Of a stretch of 64,000 nucleotides of DNA, positions 33,405-42,661 are shown one piece after another. A model generated the notes under the pieces. It was not told where the DNA came from. It saw nothing but the letters and a program-made list of their open reading frames with translations, and ran no database searches. Positions within the stretch are counted from its first letter, which is position 1, and each line of letters opens with the position of its first letter. The position numbers and the translations under genes are program-made. The DNA is from Thalassotalea euphylliae (GTDB taxonomy: Bacteria; Pseudomonadota; Gammaproteobacteria; Enterobacterales; Alteromonadaceae). The DNA lies in contig NZ_QUOU01000001.1 in the NCBI RefSeq assembly GCF_003390335.1, positions 2,790,001-2,854,000 on the forward strand, in the 5' to 3' direction.

Positions 33405-35051
33405 TTAGATACCGGCATTAGCGAAGACATCGCTGACCATCACTTGTGCGTCAGCAATAATTTGCGCTAAGTGCTGCTCATCAATAAAACTTTCAGCGTA
33501 GATTTTGTAAATCTCTTCGGTACCTGATGGGCGCGCCGCAAACCAGCCATTTTCGGTTTCGACTTTTAAGCCACCAATTGCCGCGTTGTTGCCCGGCGCA
33601 TGGCTGAGTTTGCTGACAATTGGCTCACCAGCAAGTTCAGTCGCAGTAATTGATTCCGGCTGCAGTTGCGTCAATACCGCTTTTTGTTGAGCATTGGCAA
33701 CAGCTTCGACACGGCCATAACTTGGTGTCCCCAACTTTTCCGCCAAGGCTTGGTATTGTTGGTAAGGGTCTTTACCTGTCACGGCTAACATTTCTGCCGC
33801 CAGTAGCGCCATAATGAAGCCGTCTTTATCTGTTGTCCAACAACTGCCATCGCGCGCAATAAACGACGCCCCCGCACTTTCTTCACCACCAAAGGCATAG
33901 TCAGCTTGATGCAGGCCATCGACAAACCACTTAAAGCCAACAGGCACTTCCGAGAGTTGCTTGTCTAAATCTTTAGCAACGCGATCGATCAGCGAACTTG
34001 ATACCAGTGTTTTACCAATCTTGGCCGTTGCTGGCCAGTTGCGGTGGGTCATCAAATAGTGAATGGATACCGCTAAATAGTGATTAGGGTTCATCAACCC
34101 GCCTGATTTGGTGACAATACCGTGACGATCAAAATCGGGGTCATTCCCTACGGCAATATCAAAATCATCTTTTAAAGCGATTAAACCCGCCATCGCATAA
34201 GGAGAAGAGCAGTCCATGCGAATTTTGCCATCTTTATCGAGCGGCATAAAAGCAAAGCTCGGGTCAATGGCTTCATTGACAACCTTAATATTTACACCAT
34301 AGCGCTCGGCAATCGCTGGCCAATAATCGATACCTGAGCCGCCAAGCGGATCAACACCTATGGCAACACCAGCTTTCACTATCGCTTGCATATCAAGCAC
34401 TTGGTCAAGCTGCTCAACATACTCGGTAATAAAATCGCGTTTGACTAAGCGCTCAGACGCCATTGCTTCGCTTAGCGGTAAATCGAGCACATCTTCTAGA
34501 TCAGCCGCTAAAATTTCGTTCGCGCGCGACTCGATTTGTTTGGTAATTTCGCCTTCTGCGGGGCCACCATGTGGAGGGTTGTATTTAATACCACCGTCTT
34601 GCGGCGGATTATGTGATGGCGTGATAATTAAGCCATCTGCTACTGTGTCTTGTGTTTTATTATGGCTAATGATCAAACGCGAGATAACGGGTGTAGGTGT
34701 ATAGCCTAAGTCTTGTTGAACAACCACCTCAATATCATTGGCAATCAGTACGCTGAGCGCGGTATTAAATGCGGGTTCAGACAAGGCATGAGTATCTTTT
34801 CCCAAGTAAAGTGGGCCAGTAAACCCCTGCGCTTTGCGATATTCGACTACCGCCTGACAAATCGCCAGAATATGATATTCATTAAAACTGGCTTTGAGTG
34901 AACTGCCGCGATGACCCGATGTCCCAAAGCTTACCTTTTGGCTTGCTATGTCGATATCTGGCTGCACAAAAAAGTAATCGGATACCACCTTGGCGATATT
35001 AATGCGATCTGCTGGCAGTGACGCCTGACCTGCTCGTTCGTGTACTGTCAT
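33405..35051 (-). CDS. pgm: Phosphoglucomutase (alpha-D-glucose phosphate-specific)
   Basis: Interconverts glucose 1-phosphate and glucose 6-phosphate. The 548 residues match the E. coli Pgm type. Visible are FGTSGHRGSS, the active serine loop ITPSHNPPQDGGIKYN, the magnesium loop GNDPDFDRHG, the sugar loop GGEESAGASF and the phosphate loop RPSGTEEIYKIY. It lies downstream of seqA on the same strand, as in E. coli (164 bp apart). A small unknown gene follows 16 bp after. Confidence 0.97.
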   Translation of the reverse strand: MTVHERAGQASLPADRINIAKVVSDYFFVQPDIDIASQKVSFGTSGHRGSSLKASFNEYHILAICQAVVEYRKAQGFTGPLYLGKDTHALSEPAFNTALSVLIANDIEVVVQQDLGYTPTPVISRLIISHNKTQDTVADGLIITPSHNPPQDGGIKYNPPHGGPAEGEITKQIESRANEILAADLEDVLDLPLSEAMASERLVKRDFITEYVEQLDQVLDMQAIVKAGVAIGVDPLGGSGIDYWPAIAERYGVNIKVVNEAIDPSFAFMPLDKDGKIRMDCSSPYAMAGLIALKDDFDIAVGNDPDFDRHGIVTKSGGLMNPNHYLAVSIHYLMTHRNWPATAKIGKTLVSSSLIDRVAKDLDKQLSEVPVGFKWFVDGLHQADYAFGGEESAGASFIARDGSCWTTDKDGFIMALLAAEMLAVTGKDPYQQYQALAEKLGTPSYGRVEAVANAQQKAVLTQLQPESITATELAGEPIVSKLSHAPGNNAAIGGLKVETENGWFAARPSGTEEIYKIYAESFIDEQHLAQIIADAQVMVSDVFANAGI

Positions 35052-35215
35052 GTTATTCCCTTGCTTGTCCCTAATTTAAACCGCTAATTTTACGTCACCG
35101 TAATATACCAACCTCAGCCACAATAACCGATATCAGCTGCTCAAGGGTGAGCAATGATATACCGAGCACATATTTGTACTTTTATTTGTGCACTGGCGAC
35201 TAGTCAGCCTTAACG

Positions 35216-35749
35216 TTATGACAACAATTCGCGAATGCGCTCTGCATCCCCATCTGAGTAACCTAATGCCACAGCGACTTCAGTCAACATCATTTTTTTA
35301 CGTGTAGTATTTGAGTTGGTGATTACCCAAAACGGGCTTTCTGGAATTTGGCGTGGCTTTGTACTGCTGCCACTCTCTGCCAACGCACTTTCGTTGTCGG
35401 CAAAATATAAACGGTCTCTACCACGAATCTCACGCACCACTTTAAACTCTTCTTGGTGCACGCGATACAAGGCCTGAAGGATCAATAAAAATCGGCCTAC
35501 TGCGCCTCTTTGCGTTGCTAGCTCTTCCTTATTGATATGATCAAATACTGAGCCTACTGGCTTTTTCGCCGCTGGCTCGACTGTTTTTTTGACCGTAGCG
35601 GGCTTACTTGAGGGAGTTGTAGGTGCCGTAGGTACTGCTTCGCCAATAGCCAGCAGACGACGTAAAATAGAAGAGGCACTTTCGCCAATAAATTGAGTTT
35701 GACTAGCAATATATTGATATAGCTCTTCGTCTATTTCGATGTTCTTCAT
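35216..35749 (-). CDS. seqA: Replication initiation modulator SeqA
   Basis: SeqA binds hemimethylated GATC sites, sequesters oriC and delays re-initiation. The 177 residues have the N-terminal oligomerisation helix MKNIEIDEELYQYIASQTQFIGESASSILRRLL, a Pro/Lys-rich linker with TPSSKPATVKKTVEPAAKK, and the DNA-binding domain containing RGRDRLYFADNE and ITNSNTTRKK. Its presence implies Dam methylation in this organism. It diverges from ybfF as in E. coli. Confidence 0.97.
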   Translation of the reverse strand: MKNIEIDEELYQYIASQTQFIGESASSILRRLLAIGEAVPTAPTTPSSKPATVKKTVEPAAKKPVGSVFDHINKEELATQRGAVGRFLLILQALYRVHQEEFKVVREIRGRDRLYFADNESALAESGSSTKPRQIPESPFWVITNSNTTRKKMMLTEVAVALGYSDGDAERIRELLS

Positions 35750-36018
35750 TCATGGTCCGTATATTTTTTTCAAGCGAGCCGATTATACTAATGAAGAAAA
35801 ATTCTCACCAGCGCTAAATCTGCTTCAATACACTTTTATTTTAGCTAATCTGTTCAATATTCAACCAAACATATTGTTCAGCGAAACACGACTTGCAACT
35901 CGCCTTGCATTTACGCGACAATTTGGCTTCATTTTATTCGTTTGTAAAACGCCTTTTCGCCCGGTTTTAACAAGAGAAATTGAAAGGCGGTTTTCTCTCG
36001 CAGCACTCAAGAACACTT

Positions 36019-36795
36019 ATGTCATTGTTAAATTTTCAAGTTCGCGGCCAAGGCCAGCCACTGGTACTTATTCACGGTTTATTTGGTAGCTTAGACAATC
36101 TTGGTATGGTGGCCAAACCAATGGCAGAGCATTACCAAGTGATCAATGTTGATGTCTGTAATCACGGTACTTCAATGCACCGCCCAGACATGGATTATTC
36201 ACTGCTGGCTCAAGACGTAATTGCCGTGCTCGATCACCTCAAGATAAAACAAGCAAATTTTCTCGGTCATTCTATGGGCGGCAAAATCGCTATGCAGGTA
36301 GCACAATCGTTTAGCGAATACGTGAACAAGTTAATCGTTGCTGATATTGCACCTATCGCCTACCCTGCACATCACCAAGAAATTATTCATGGTTTACAAC
36401 ACGTCGCAACGCAACTGGCTAATGGCCAAGTGACAACCCGTAGGCAAGCTGATGACGTACTCAGTGCCTATGTGGAGACACTTGGTGTCCGCCAGTTCTT
36501 ACTGCGCAATCTCACCACTACTGATGGCAAGCTGCACTTTAAGTGCCATCTAGATAATATCGCCAAGTGTTACCCACAAATTATGCAAGCGCTTGATCCA
36601 CATCAAACTTTTAACGGCGACACCTTGTTTATTAAAGGCGGAGCCTCTAATTATATTACTGCGGAGCACAGCGACATTATTAAAACTATGTTCCCAAATA
36701 GCCGCGCCAAAATCATCTCAGGCGCAGGCCATTGGCTGCACGCCGAAAAAACAGTCGCGTTTAATAAGATTGTTAAAGATTTTTTAAACAGATAA
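36019..36795 (+). CDS. ybfF: Alpha/beta hydrolase YbfF (acyl-CoA esterase family)
   Basis: Soluble esterase; E. coli YbfF acts on acyl-CoA esters and related thioesters. I choose the ATG at 36019 (MSLLNFQVRG), 258 residues against 254 in E. coli; the open frame extends upstream only to a TTG. The oxyanion segment LVLIHGLFGSLDNLG, the nucleophile elbow GHSMGGK and the His-containing GAGHWLHAE segment give the catalytic triad region. The gene is divergent from seqA and starts the ybfF-DUF2788-ybfE-fldA series. Confidence 0.92.
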   Translation: MSLLNFQVRGQGQPLVLIHGLFGSLDNLGMVAKPMAEHYQVINVDVCNHGTSMHRPDMDYSLLAQDVIAVLDHLKIKQANFLGHSMGGKIAMQVAQSFSEYVNKLIVADIAPIAYPAHHQEIIHGLQHVATQLANGQVTTRRQADDVLSAYVETLGVRQFLLRNLTTTDGKLHFKCHLDNIAKCYPQIMQALDPHQTFNGDTLFIKGGASNYITAEHSDIIKTMFPNSRAKIISGAGHWLHAEKTVAFNKIVKDFLNR

Positions 36796-36850
36796 GTGAT
36801 TGGCCTAATGGGTTGTGATATAGTGCCGCCAGATTTTTTGGGGTAGTAAG

Positions 36851-37072
36851 ATGTTAGCAGAGCATTTTGAATTAATAGAGACAATTGGTCTCAATTTATT
36901 TTTTGCTTTTATATTTATTTTCATAGGCTTATCGATCAACGATGTTATGAAAAAAAATGATGTCCCCAAAATGGGACAATTCGTTGTCTATTTCGTATTG
37001 TTTTTAGGTTGTGTGGGTTTTATCGCTAAAGGCATTATTCAATTTGTCTGGGAAAGTCAGGGCGTTGGCTAA
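36851..37072 (+). CDS. DUF2788 membrane protein
   Basis: A 73-residue protein with two predicted membrane helices (LFFAFIFIFIGLSI and FVVYFVLFLGCVGFIAKGII) joined by NDVMKKNDVPKMGQ, which fits the DUF2788 family of gammaproteobacteria. The function is unknown. The stop is two bases before the ybfE start, so the two are translated together. The GGGGTAG before the ATG can serve as ribosome site. Confidence 0.85.
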   Translation: MLAEHFELIETIGLNLFFAFIFIFIGLSINDVMKKNDVPKMGQFVVYFVLFLGCVGFIAKGIIQFVWESQGVG

Positions 37073-37074
37073 CC

Positions 37075-37353
37075 ATGGCAAAAGAAGCAGCAGATTTAAC
37101 CACTATTGATTTATTTAGTGACGAGAAGCGACCGGGTCGACCAAAAACCAACCCGCATCCGCGCAGCGTACAAATCAAAATCAACAAGCGAAATCAAGTC
37201 AAACGAGATAAAAACAAAGGTTTAAAACGGGTTGAATTTAAAATTCATCAAAGTTTATTCGACCAGTTAGATGCGCTAGCGAAAGATCAAGGTATCAGCC
37301 GCAGTGAGCTCATTGAATCTATGCTCATTGAATCGCTAGCCAAGCAAAGTTAA
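37075..37353 (+). CDS. ybfE: LexA-regulated-type protein YbfE (ribbon-helix-helix-like)
   Basis: A 92-residue basic protein. The N-terminus has DLFSDEKRPGRPKTNPHPR with a GRPK motif that can contact the DNA minor groove; the C-terminus (VEFKIHQSLFDQLDALAKDQGISRSELIESML) is a ribbon-helix-helix-like fold. The E. coli homologue is LexA-controlled. I see no CTG-N10-CAG site directly before this gene or before DUF2788, so SOS control here is not supported by the sequence. It probably binds DNA; its target is unknown. Confidence 0.9.
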   Translation: MAKEAADLTTIDLFSDEKRPGRPKTNPHPRSVQIKINKRNQVKRDKNKGLKRVEFKIHQSLFDQLDALAKDQGISRSELIESMLIESLAKQS

Positions 37354-37382
37354 ACGCAAGTTAATAAAAAGGTTGTAAGTAA

Positions 37383-37910
37383 ATGGCAATTGTAGGTTTA
37401 TTTTTCGGCAGCGATACAGGTAACACTGAAGCCGTTAGTAAAATGATCCAGAAAAAACTGGGTAAGAAAATGGTTGAAGTCAAAGACATCGCCAAAAGTA
37501 CCAAAGAAGAAATCGCTGAGTTCGATTTAATCATTCTAGGTATTCCTACTTGGTATTACGGTGAAAACCAGTGTGACTGGGACGATTTCCTACCTGACCT
37601 AGAAGAAGTAGATTTTACCGACAAACTCGTCGCTATTTTCGGTTTAGGTGACCAAGAAGATTACGCTGAGTACTTCTGTGATGCGATGTTACCGCTGAAA
37701 GAAATTGCGGAATCGAAAGGCGCTATCTTGGTAGGTCAGTGGCCAACGCAAGGTTACGAATTTGAAGCATCAAAAGCCCTTATTGATGACAACAACTTTA
37801 TCGGTTTATGTATTGACGAAGACCGCCAACCTGAATTAACCGAAGAGCGCGTTGACAAATGGGTTAAGCAAATTTACGACGAAATGTGCCTAGCAGAGCT
37901 AGCTGACTAG
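37383..37910 (+). CDS. fldA: Flavodoxin FldA
   Basis: FMN electron carrier for radical-SAM enzymes, methionine synthase reactivation and similar reactions. The 175 residues match long-chain flavodoxins: phosphate loop FFGSDTGNTEAV, the PTWYYGENQCDWDDF loop and the GLGDQEDYAEYFCDA loop around the isoalloxazine ring. It follows ybfE by 29 bp and ends at a strong terminator. In E. coli fur lies next; here about 5.3 kb separates the two. Confidence 0.97.
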   Translation: MAIVGLFFGSDTGNTEAVSKMIQKKLGKKMVEVKDIAKSTKEEIAEFDLIILGIPTWYYGENQCDWDDFLPDLEEVDFTDKLVAIFGLGDQEDYAEYFCDAMLPLKEIAESKGAILVGQWPTQGYEFEASKALIDDNNFIGLCIDEDRQPELTEERVDKWVKQIYDEMCLAELAD

Positions 37911-37946
37911 TTCTCAAGCTAAAGCATTCACAACGCAACAATACTT

Positions 37947-37973
37947 AAAAGCCGGCTATGCCGGCTTTTTTAT
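37947..37973 (+). terminator. Terminator of fldA
   Basis: AAAAGCCGGC-TAT-GCCGGCTTTTTT: a perfect stem followed by a T run, 37 bp after the stop. Confidence 0.9.
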
Positions 37974-38221
37974 TGCAAAAGCGCTAGTACCTACCACCAT
38001 ATGAGCAAGGCGTTATTTGCAGGTAGCTAGTTGTTCTAATCTCAAAACTAACAACGCCGATAATTTAACCAGTCAGCGCAATCAAGTATTGATTTAAATG
38101 GGTATAATTAGTCATAGCGATTCAAAAGAACTGCCCAAAATGTTAACACAAGTAACATAAGCGTTAATTTTTTGTAACAACAATCCTATATTTTCAATAA
38201 CTTAACAAGACTCCCATTCCT

Positions 38222-38263
38222 TTGACTTAGATCAAGCTTTCAATTATTCAGCTTTGCTATAAG
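38222..38263 (+). promoter_or_regulatory. FNR-type class II promoter before the CBS-GGDEF-EAL gene
   Basis: TTGACTTAGATCAA (38222-38235) differs from the FNR consensus TTGAT-N4-ATCAA by one base. A TATAAG -10 hexamer follows at 38258-38263. With a start site near 38270, the box centre (38228.5) falls at about -41.5, the classic class II activator position. The coding region begins at 38288. The rest of the 377-bp gap 37911-38287 holds only the fldA terminator. Confidence 0.6.
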
Positions 38264-38287
38264 TTCCGCTTCACTAGGATGTAGTAG

Positions 38288-40942
38288 TTGAGAAGCGAAG
38301 TGAATCAACAAAAATTAATTCGAGCGATAGACATCGTTCAAAAGGATATTCTGTGGTGTGATCCCAAAGCCAGCATTAACCAAGCAGCAACCTTGGTTAA
38401 AGAGCATCAAACCAGTTCTATTTTGATCAAACAAGGCGAAAAAGTACTGGGCATATGGACCGAAGCTGATTGCACTAAACTCGACTTCAACCAACCTGAA
38501 TTATTCCAGCAACCGATTGAACGCTTTATGAGTTCACCGGTAATTTCCGTAGACGCCAATACGTCACTGCAAGAAGTTATCTTGGCATTTCATCGCCATA
38601 AGATTCGACACTTATTGGTCACTGAAAACGACGACAAAGCGATTGGTATTATTAGCCAATCTGATGTCATCAAACGCCAACGAATCGAACATTATTTGCA
38701 ACTGAGAAAAGTTAAGCAAAGTTACAACCCGCGCATTCATCTGCTCACCGAGCAGGACTCGCTATCGGATGTGGTGCAGGCAATGGCGAATAACAAACAC
38801 TCATCGGTGATTATTCAACATACTGAAACTGGCGACTACGGCATTATCACAGAACGCGACTTACTCAAGGTACTCGCCAAAGGCATTAATGAGAAACCAC
38901 TTTGGGACATCGCCGCATCACCACTTATTTCAATTAATGTTGAACAATCACTACTTGAAGGCTATTTAACACTACAGCGCTTTAGAATCCGCCATCTGGG
39001 GGTGGTAAACAACCAAGGAAAAATTCTCGGTGTGTTATCGCAACAAAATATCTTATCAGATATTGAACACTCCTATTTTCAGCAGCTAGAAGAGATCATT
39101 CACGAGCGCGATCACGCCCTGAATGCCTCGCAAAAACATTTGTTTTTAGCGCAGAAGGTTATTGAGTCTTCACTTGACGCGATTATGATCAGCGACCAGT
39201 CTGGCACTATCATTTCCGTTAACCCGGCATTTACTTCAGTGACTGGGTATAAACCAAGAGAAGTTATTGGTGGCAATGCCAATATTTTAAATTCTGGCCG
39301 TCACGACCAAGCGTTTTATCAGCAGATGTGGGGCAAGCTAAATACTGAAGGTAAATGGCAAGGCGAAATTTGGAATAAACGCAAAAATGGGGAAATTTTC
39401 CCTGAATGGCTCACCATAGTGAAAATTGGTGACGACTTAAACGGCGAAGTGTTTTATACCGGCATATTTTCAGATATTACCGAGCGTAAGCTTAACGAAG
39501 CGCGGATAAAATCCCTAGCGTTTTATGATGAACTCACTAAGCTGCCCAACCGTCGCCTGTTTTCAGACCGACTAGACATTGCTATTTCCACGGCGCATCG
39601 CAACAAGCAATTGGCCGCCATTTTATTTATTGATTTAGATCGCTTCAAACAAATCAACGACACATTAGGCCATGACGTTGGCGACGAGCTACTGGTATCG
39701 GCAGCAAAACGCATTTCTAACTCAATCAAAGAAGGCGATACCGTATCGCGTTTTGGTGGTGATGAATTTGTCATCTTACTCACCGAAATGCACTGTATGG
39801 AAGACATTGAAGGGGTGATCAACCGCATCTATCGCCAATTCAATGAAGCTTTCTATTTAGACGGTAAAGAAACTTATGTGACCTGCTCTATCGGCGCTTC
39901 AATTTATCCTTTTAACGGCACCACTGCCGAAGAATTGCTCAAACAAGCCGATATTGCGATGTACCAAACTAAACAGCAAGGTCGCAATGGCTATGCATTT
40001 TATCAACGCCAAATGCACGAATCGTTAAACAACAAGTTGCAATTGCAAAATAAGCTGCGTGTTGCCCTTAAAGATGAAGAGTTCGAATTGAGCTATCAGC
40101 CACAAATCGACAGTGAAAGTGGCAAAATCGTCGCGGTTGAAACCCTACTGCGTTGGTACCAACGAGAGCTGGGCGCGATCTCACCAGCCGACTTTATTCC
40201 CCTTGCCGAAGAGCTTGGCATTATTGTTGATATTGAGCGCTGGGTGCTGACCCAAGCCTGTATTCAACGTAAAACTTGGCTTGAGCAGCAACAGGACATC
40301 GGCCGTATCGCCGTTAATGTTTCAGCAATCCACTTTAACAACAATTTGCTGCAATCCATTTTATCGGCACTAGAAATTTCCGAGCTACCAGCAAAATACC
40401 TTGAAATAGAAGTCACTGAGTCTTGCTTTATTGAGAATATTGATGAGGCTAAACAAAAGCTACAAGAAATTAAAGCACTGGGCGTAACCGTTGCACTGGA
40501 TGATTTTGGCACAGGTTACTCATCACTGAGTTATTTGACTAAACTGTCGATTGACACGTTAAAAATAGACGCCAGCTTTATTCAAAAAACGCCCGAAAAC
40601 CCGCGCGACTGCCAATTGGTGAAAACGATAATCAACATGGCACAAAGTTTATCCATGAACATAGTCGCAGAGGGTGTTGAAAATAAAGCACAGCAAGGTT
40701 TTTTGTCTAATAATCAATGTAACACGCACCAAGGCTATTACTATTTAAGACCAACCAATGCAGACCACTTATTTGATACTTGTGACCAACAGACAGGAGT
40801 TATTTCACTGAACGCGGATAGTGCAAAAATGCAAGGGTTTGATAAGATGCGCGCCAAAAAAAGTCCGCAGGTAGACACACAAACAAAAAATGCGGCAAAT
40901 ACGAATTCAATGAATATTCGACCTATCATTAAAGAGCACTAA
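38288..40942 (+). CDS. Four-CBS, PAS, GGDEF and EAL c-di-GMP protein
   Basis: The 884 residues are cytoplasmic, with no membrane segment. Order: four CBS motifs (about 20-270) as two Bateman pairs, a helix, a PAS domain (about 290-400, DAIMISDQSGTIISVNPAF), GGDEF (about 405-570, motif intact at 490-494) and EAL (about 590-850). The EAL signature reads ETL (618-620), but DDFGTGYSSL (from 738), LKIDASFI and VAEGVEN are kept, so both activities are possible. The inhibitory RxxD site is absent (KEGD). CBS pairs bind adenine nucleotides; PAS may bind haem or flavin. The TTG at 38288 is supported by AGGATG eight bases upstream; GTG at 38300 is possible. The chemoreceptor gene follows in 17 bp. Confidence 0.92.
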   Translation: MRSEVNQQKLIRAIDIVQKDILWCDPKASINQAATLVKEHQTSSILIKQGEKVLGIWTEADCTKLDFNQPELFQQPIERFMSSPVISVDANTSLQEVILAFHRHKIRHLLVTENDDKAIGIISQSDVIKRQRIEHYLQLRKVKQSYNPRIHLLTEQDSLSDVVQAMANNKHSSVIIQHTETGDYGIITERDLLKVLAKGINEKPLWDIAASPLISINVEQSLLEGYLTLQRFRIRHLGVVNNQGKILGVLSQQNILSDIEHSYFQQLEEIIHERDHALNASQKHLFLAQKVIESSLDAIMISDQSGTIISVNPAFTSVTGYKPREVIGGNANILNSGRHDQAFYQQMWGKLNTEGKWQGEIWNKRKNGEIFPEWLTIVKIGDDLNGEVFYTGIFSDITERKLNEARIKSLAFYDELTKLPNRRLFSDRLDIAISTAHRNKQLAAILFIDLDRFKQINDTLGHDVGDELLVSAAKRISNSIKEGDTVSRFGGDEFVILLTEMHCMEDIEGVINRIYRQFNEAFYLDGKETYVTCSIGASIYPFNGTTAEELLKQADIAMYQTKQQGRNGYAFYQRQMHESLNNKLQLQNKLRVALKDEEFELSYQPQIDSESGKIVAVETLLRWYQRELGAISPADFIPLAEELGIIVDIERWVLTQACIQRKTWLEQQQDIGRIAVNVSAIHFNNNLLQSILSALEISELPAKYLEIEVTESCFIENIDEAKQKLQEIKALGVTVALDDFGTGYSSLSYLTKLSIDTLKIDASFIQKTPENPRDCQLVKTIINMAQSLSMNIVAEGVENKAQQGFLSNNQCNTHQGYYYLRPTNADHLFDTCDQQTGVISLNADSAKMQGFDKMRAKKSPQVDTQTKNAANTNSMNIRPIIKEH

Positions 40943-40959
40943 AACAATATAGGCCCCTT

Positions 40960-42561
40960 ATGCAATTTACTATCGCACAAAAAATTTATACTGCCATTAT
41001 CGTGACCAGTTTGACGCTACTGATCACCACCATTGCTTATTTCTATCACGACGAAAAGGCACTGGCAGAGCAATTGATTGAGCAAAACTTGGCGAGCACT
41101 GCACAAAACTACTTTGACTCGGTAAATACCATGATGCTGACAGGCACTACAGCAAACCGCCAAATTGTACAAAATAAACTCAAAGAGCAGCAAGGTATTA
41201 TCGAGGCGCGAATTATTCGCGGCCAAAAAGTTGTTGATGTCTACGGTAAGGGCTTTGCCGACCAAAGTGTTGAGTCAGCCATCGATGAAAAAGGGCTTAG
41301 TGGTCAACAAATCACACAAATTTCGCAAAAAGGTGACTTGCATGTAATGGAGTACATAATGCCCATCACCGCGAGCGAAAATTACCGAGGGACAAACTGT
41401 TTAGGCTGTCACCAAGCCAAAGAAGGTGACATTCTCGGCGCGGTGAAAATTAGCTATAACCTCTCGCAACTAGACCAACAAATTAAAGGGTCGCTATATC
41501 GCGTTTCCTTTATGCAGTTACTGATTTCTCTTGTCGGTTTTGGCTTACTCGGACTTGTGTTTTACCGTTTAGTTATTTTCCGTTTACGCCGATTGCGCAG
41601 TAACATTAACAACGTTGCCGACAATTTAGATTTAAGTCAAAACATTAAAGTACACTACAATGACGAACTAGGTGCTGTCAGCAGCGCCCTTAATCATCTA
41701 GTCGATAATTTCAGAGCGAGCTTTGAAACAGTTTCTAGCGCCACGGAAAAAATGATTTCGTCAGCAAAAGAAGTTGATGACATTGCCGATATCAGTAAAT
41801 CTGCCGTTCTTTCTCAGCGCCAAGCCACGGAGTCTGTGGCGACGGCTATTAATGAATTAGACGTTTCAGCCTCGGAAATTGAAAGCAATGCCACGCAAAC
41901 TGCACATAAATCTGTTGAAGCGAAAGATATATCCGAACAAGGACACAACCTAGCGCAGCAAGCGAACCACGGCATTAACCAACTAAAAAATGAAATTGCT
42001 GAAAACGCCGAAATGATTGAGCAACTTAACGCGCAAACTAAAGAAGTGAATGTCGTACTTGAGATGATCACAGGTATTGCTGAGCAAACCAACCTACTGG
42101 CACTGAATGCGGCAATTGAAGCGGCACGTGCTGGCGAACAAGGCCGAGGTTTCGCGGTGGTAGCAGAAGAAGTTCGCTCGCTTGCAATGCGCACCCAAGA
42201 CGCTATTGGTCAAATTCAAGAAACCATCACCAGCTTGCAATCGAATGCTGCAGAGGCGGTGGATTCGATGACGAAAACCAGCGAACAAGCACAGCTTAAA
42301 GCAGAAGATGTTGACAGTGTATCGCAACTGCTCGTGCAGATAACCGATAATATTCACGCGCTCGACGATATGAACTGCCAGATCGACAATGCTGCCAAGC
42401 AACAAAACTTAGCCGCCGAAGAAATTAACCAGCACATCGTCAATATTAAAGATATTGCCGAGCAATCGAGCGACGATGTGATTCGCGGCAAATCAGTCAG
42501 TGTGCACCTGCTTGAACTAGCGTATGAATTGGAAGAGCAGGTTAAACGCTTTAAGCTATAA
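40960..42561 (+). CDS. Methyl-accepting chemotaxis protein with periplasmic c-type haem motif
   Basis: A 533-residue chemoreceptor. Membrane segments lie at about 10-28 and 184-205; between them is a periplasmic domain of about 155 residues with CLGCH (147-151), the covalent haem-c binding motif, shortly before the second helix. A HAMP-like segment (about 205-260) precedes the signalling coiled coil, whose tip is recognisable in GIAEQTNLLALNAAIEAARAGEQGRGFAVVAEEVRSLA. The domain with its MTGTTANRQ and ARIIRGQKVVDVYG parts resembles Tll0287/DUF3365-like haem sensors. It probably senses oxygen, NO or redox state. It is in one operon with the preceding c-di-GMP gene. Confidence 0.93.
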   Translation: MQFTIAQKIYTAIIVTSLTLLITTIAYFYHDEKALAEQLIEQNLASTAQNYFDSVNTMMLTGTTANRQIVQNKLKEQQGIIEARIIRGQKVVDVYGKGFADQSVESAIDEKGLSGQQITQISQKGDLHVMEYIMPITASENYRGTNCLGCHQAKEGDILGAVKISYNLSQLDQQIKGSLYRVSFMQLLISLVGFGLLGLVFYRLVIFRLRRLRSNINNVADNLDLSQNIKVHYNDELGAVSSALNHLVDNFRASFETVSSATEKMISSAKEVDDIADISKSAVLSQRQATESVATAINELDVSASEIESNATQTAHKSVEAKDISEQGHNLAQQANHGINQLKNEIAENAEMIEQLNAQTKEVNVVLEMITGIAEQTNLLALNAAIEAARAGEQGRGFAVVAEEVRSLAMRTQDAIGQIQETITSLQSNAAEAVDSMTKTSEQAQLKAEDVDSVSQLLVQITDNIHALDDMNCQIDNAAKQQNLAAEEINQHIVNIKDIAEQSSDDVIRGKSVSVHLLELAYELEEQVKRFKL

Positions 42562-42609
42562 GCTTTAATTCTAAACCGCTATTTTTAGCGATAAAGCATT
42601 GTGCATAAC

Positions 42610-42638
42610 AAAGGGGACAATTTGTCCCCTTTATTTTT
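42610..42638 (+). terminator. Terminator after the chemoreceptor gene
   Basis: AAAGGGGACAA and TTGTCCCCTTT form a nearly continuous hairpin followed by TTTATTTTTA, 48 bp after the chemoreceptor stop and before the converging DUF4442 gene. Confidence 0.8.
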
Positions 42639-42661
42639 ATGCAGTTCAATGCTCAATCTGT

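Noticed and set aside
36796..37074. LexA box before DUF2788-ybfE
   Set aside because: I found no CTG-N10-CAG, although the E. coli ybfE is LexA-regulated.
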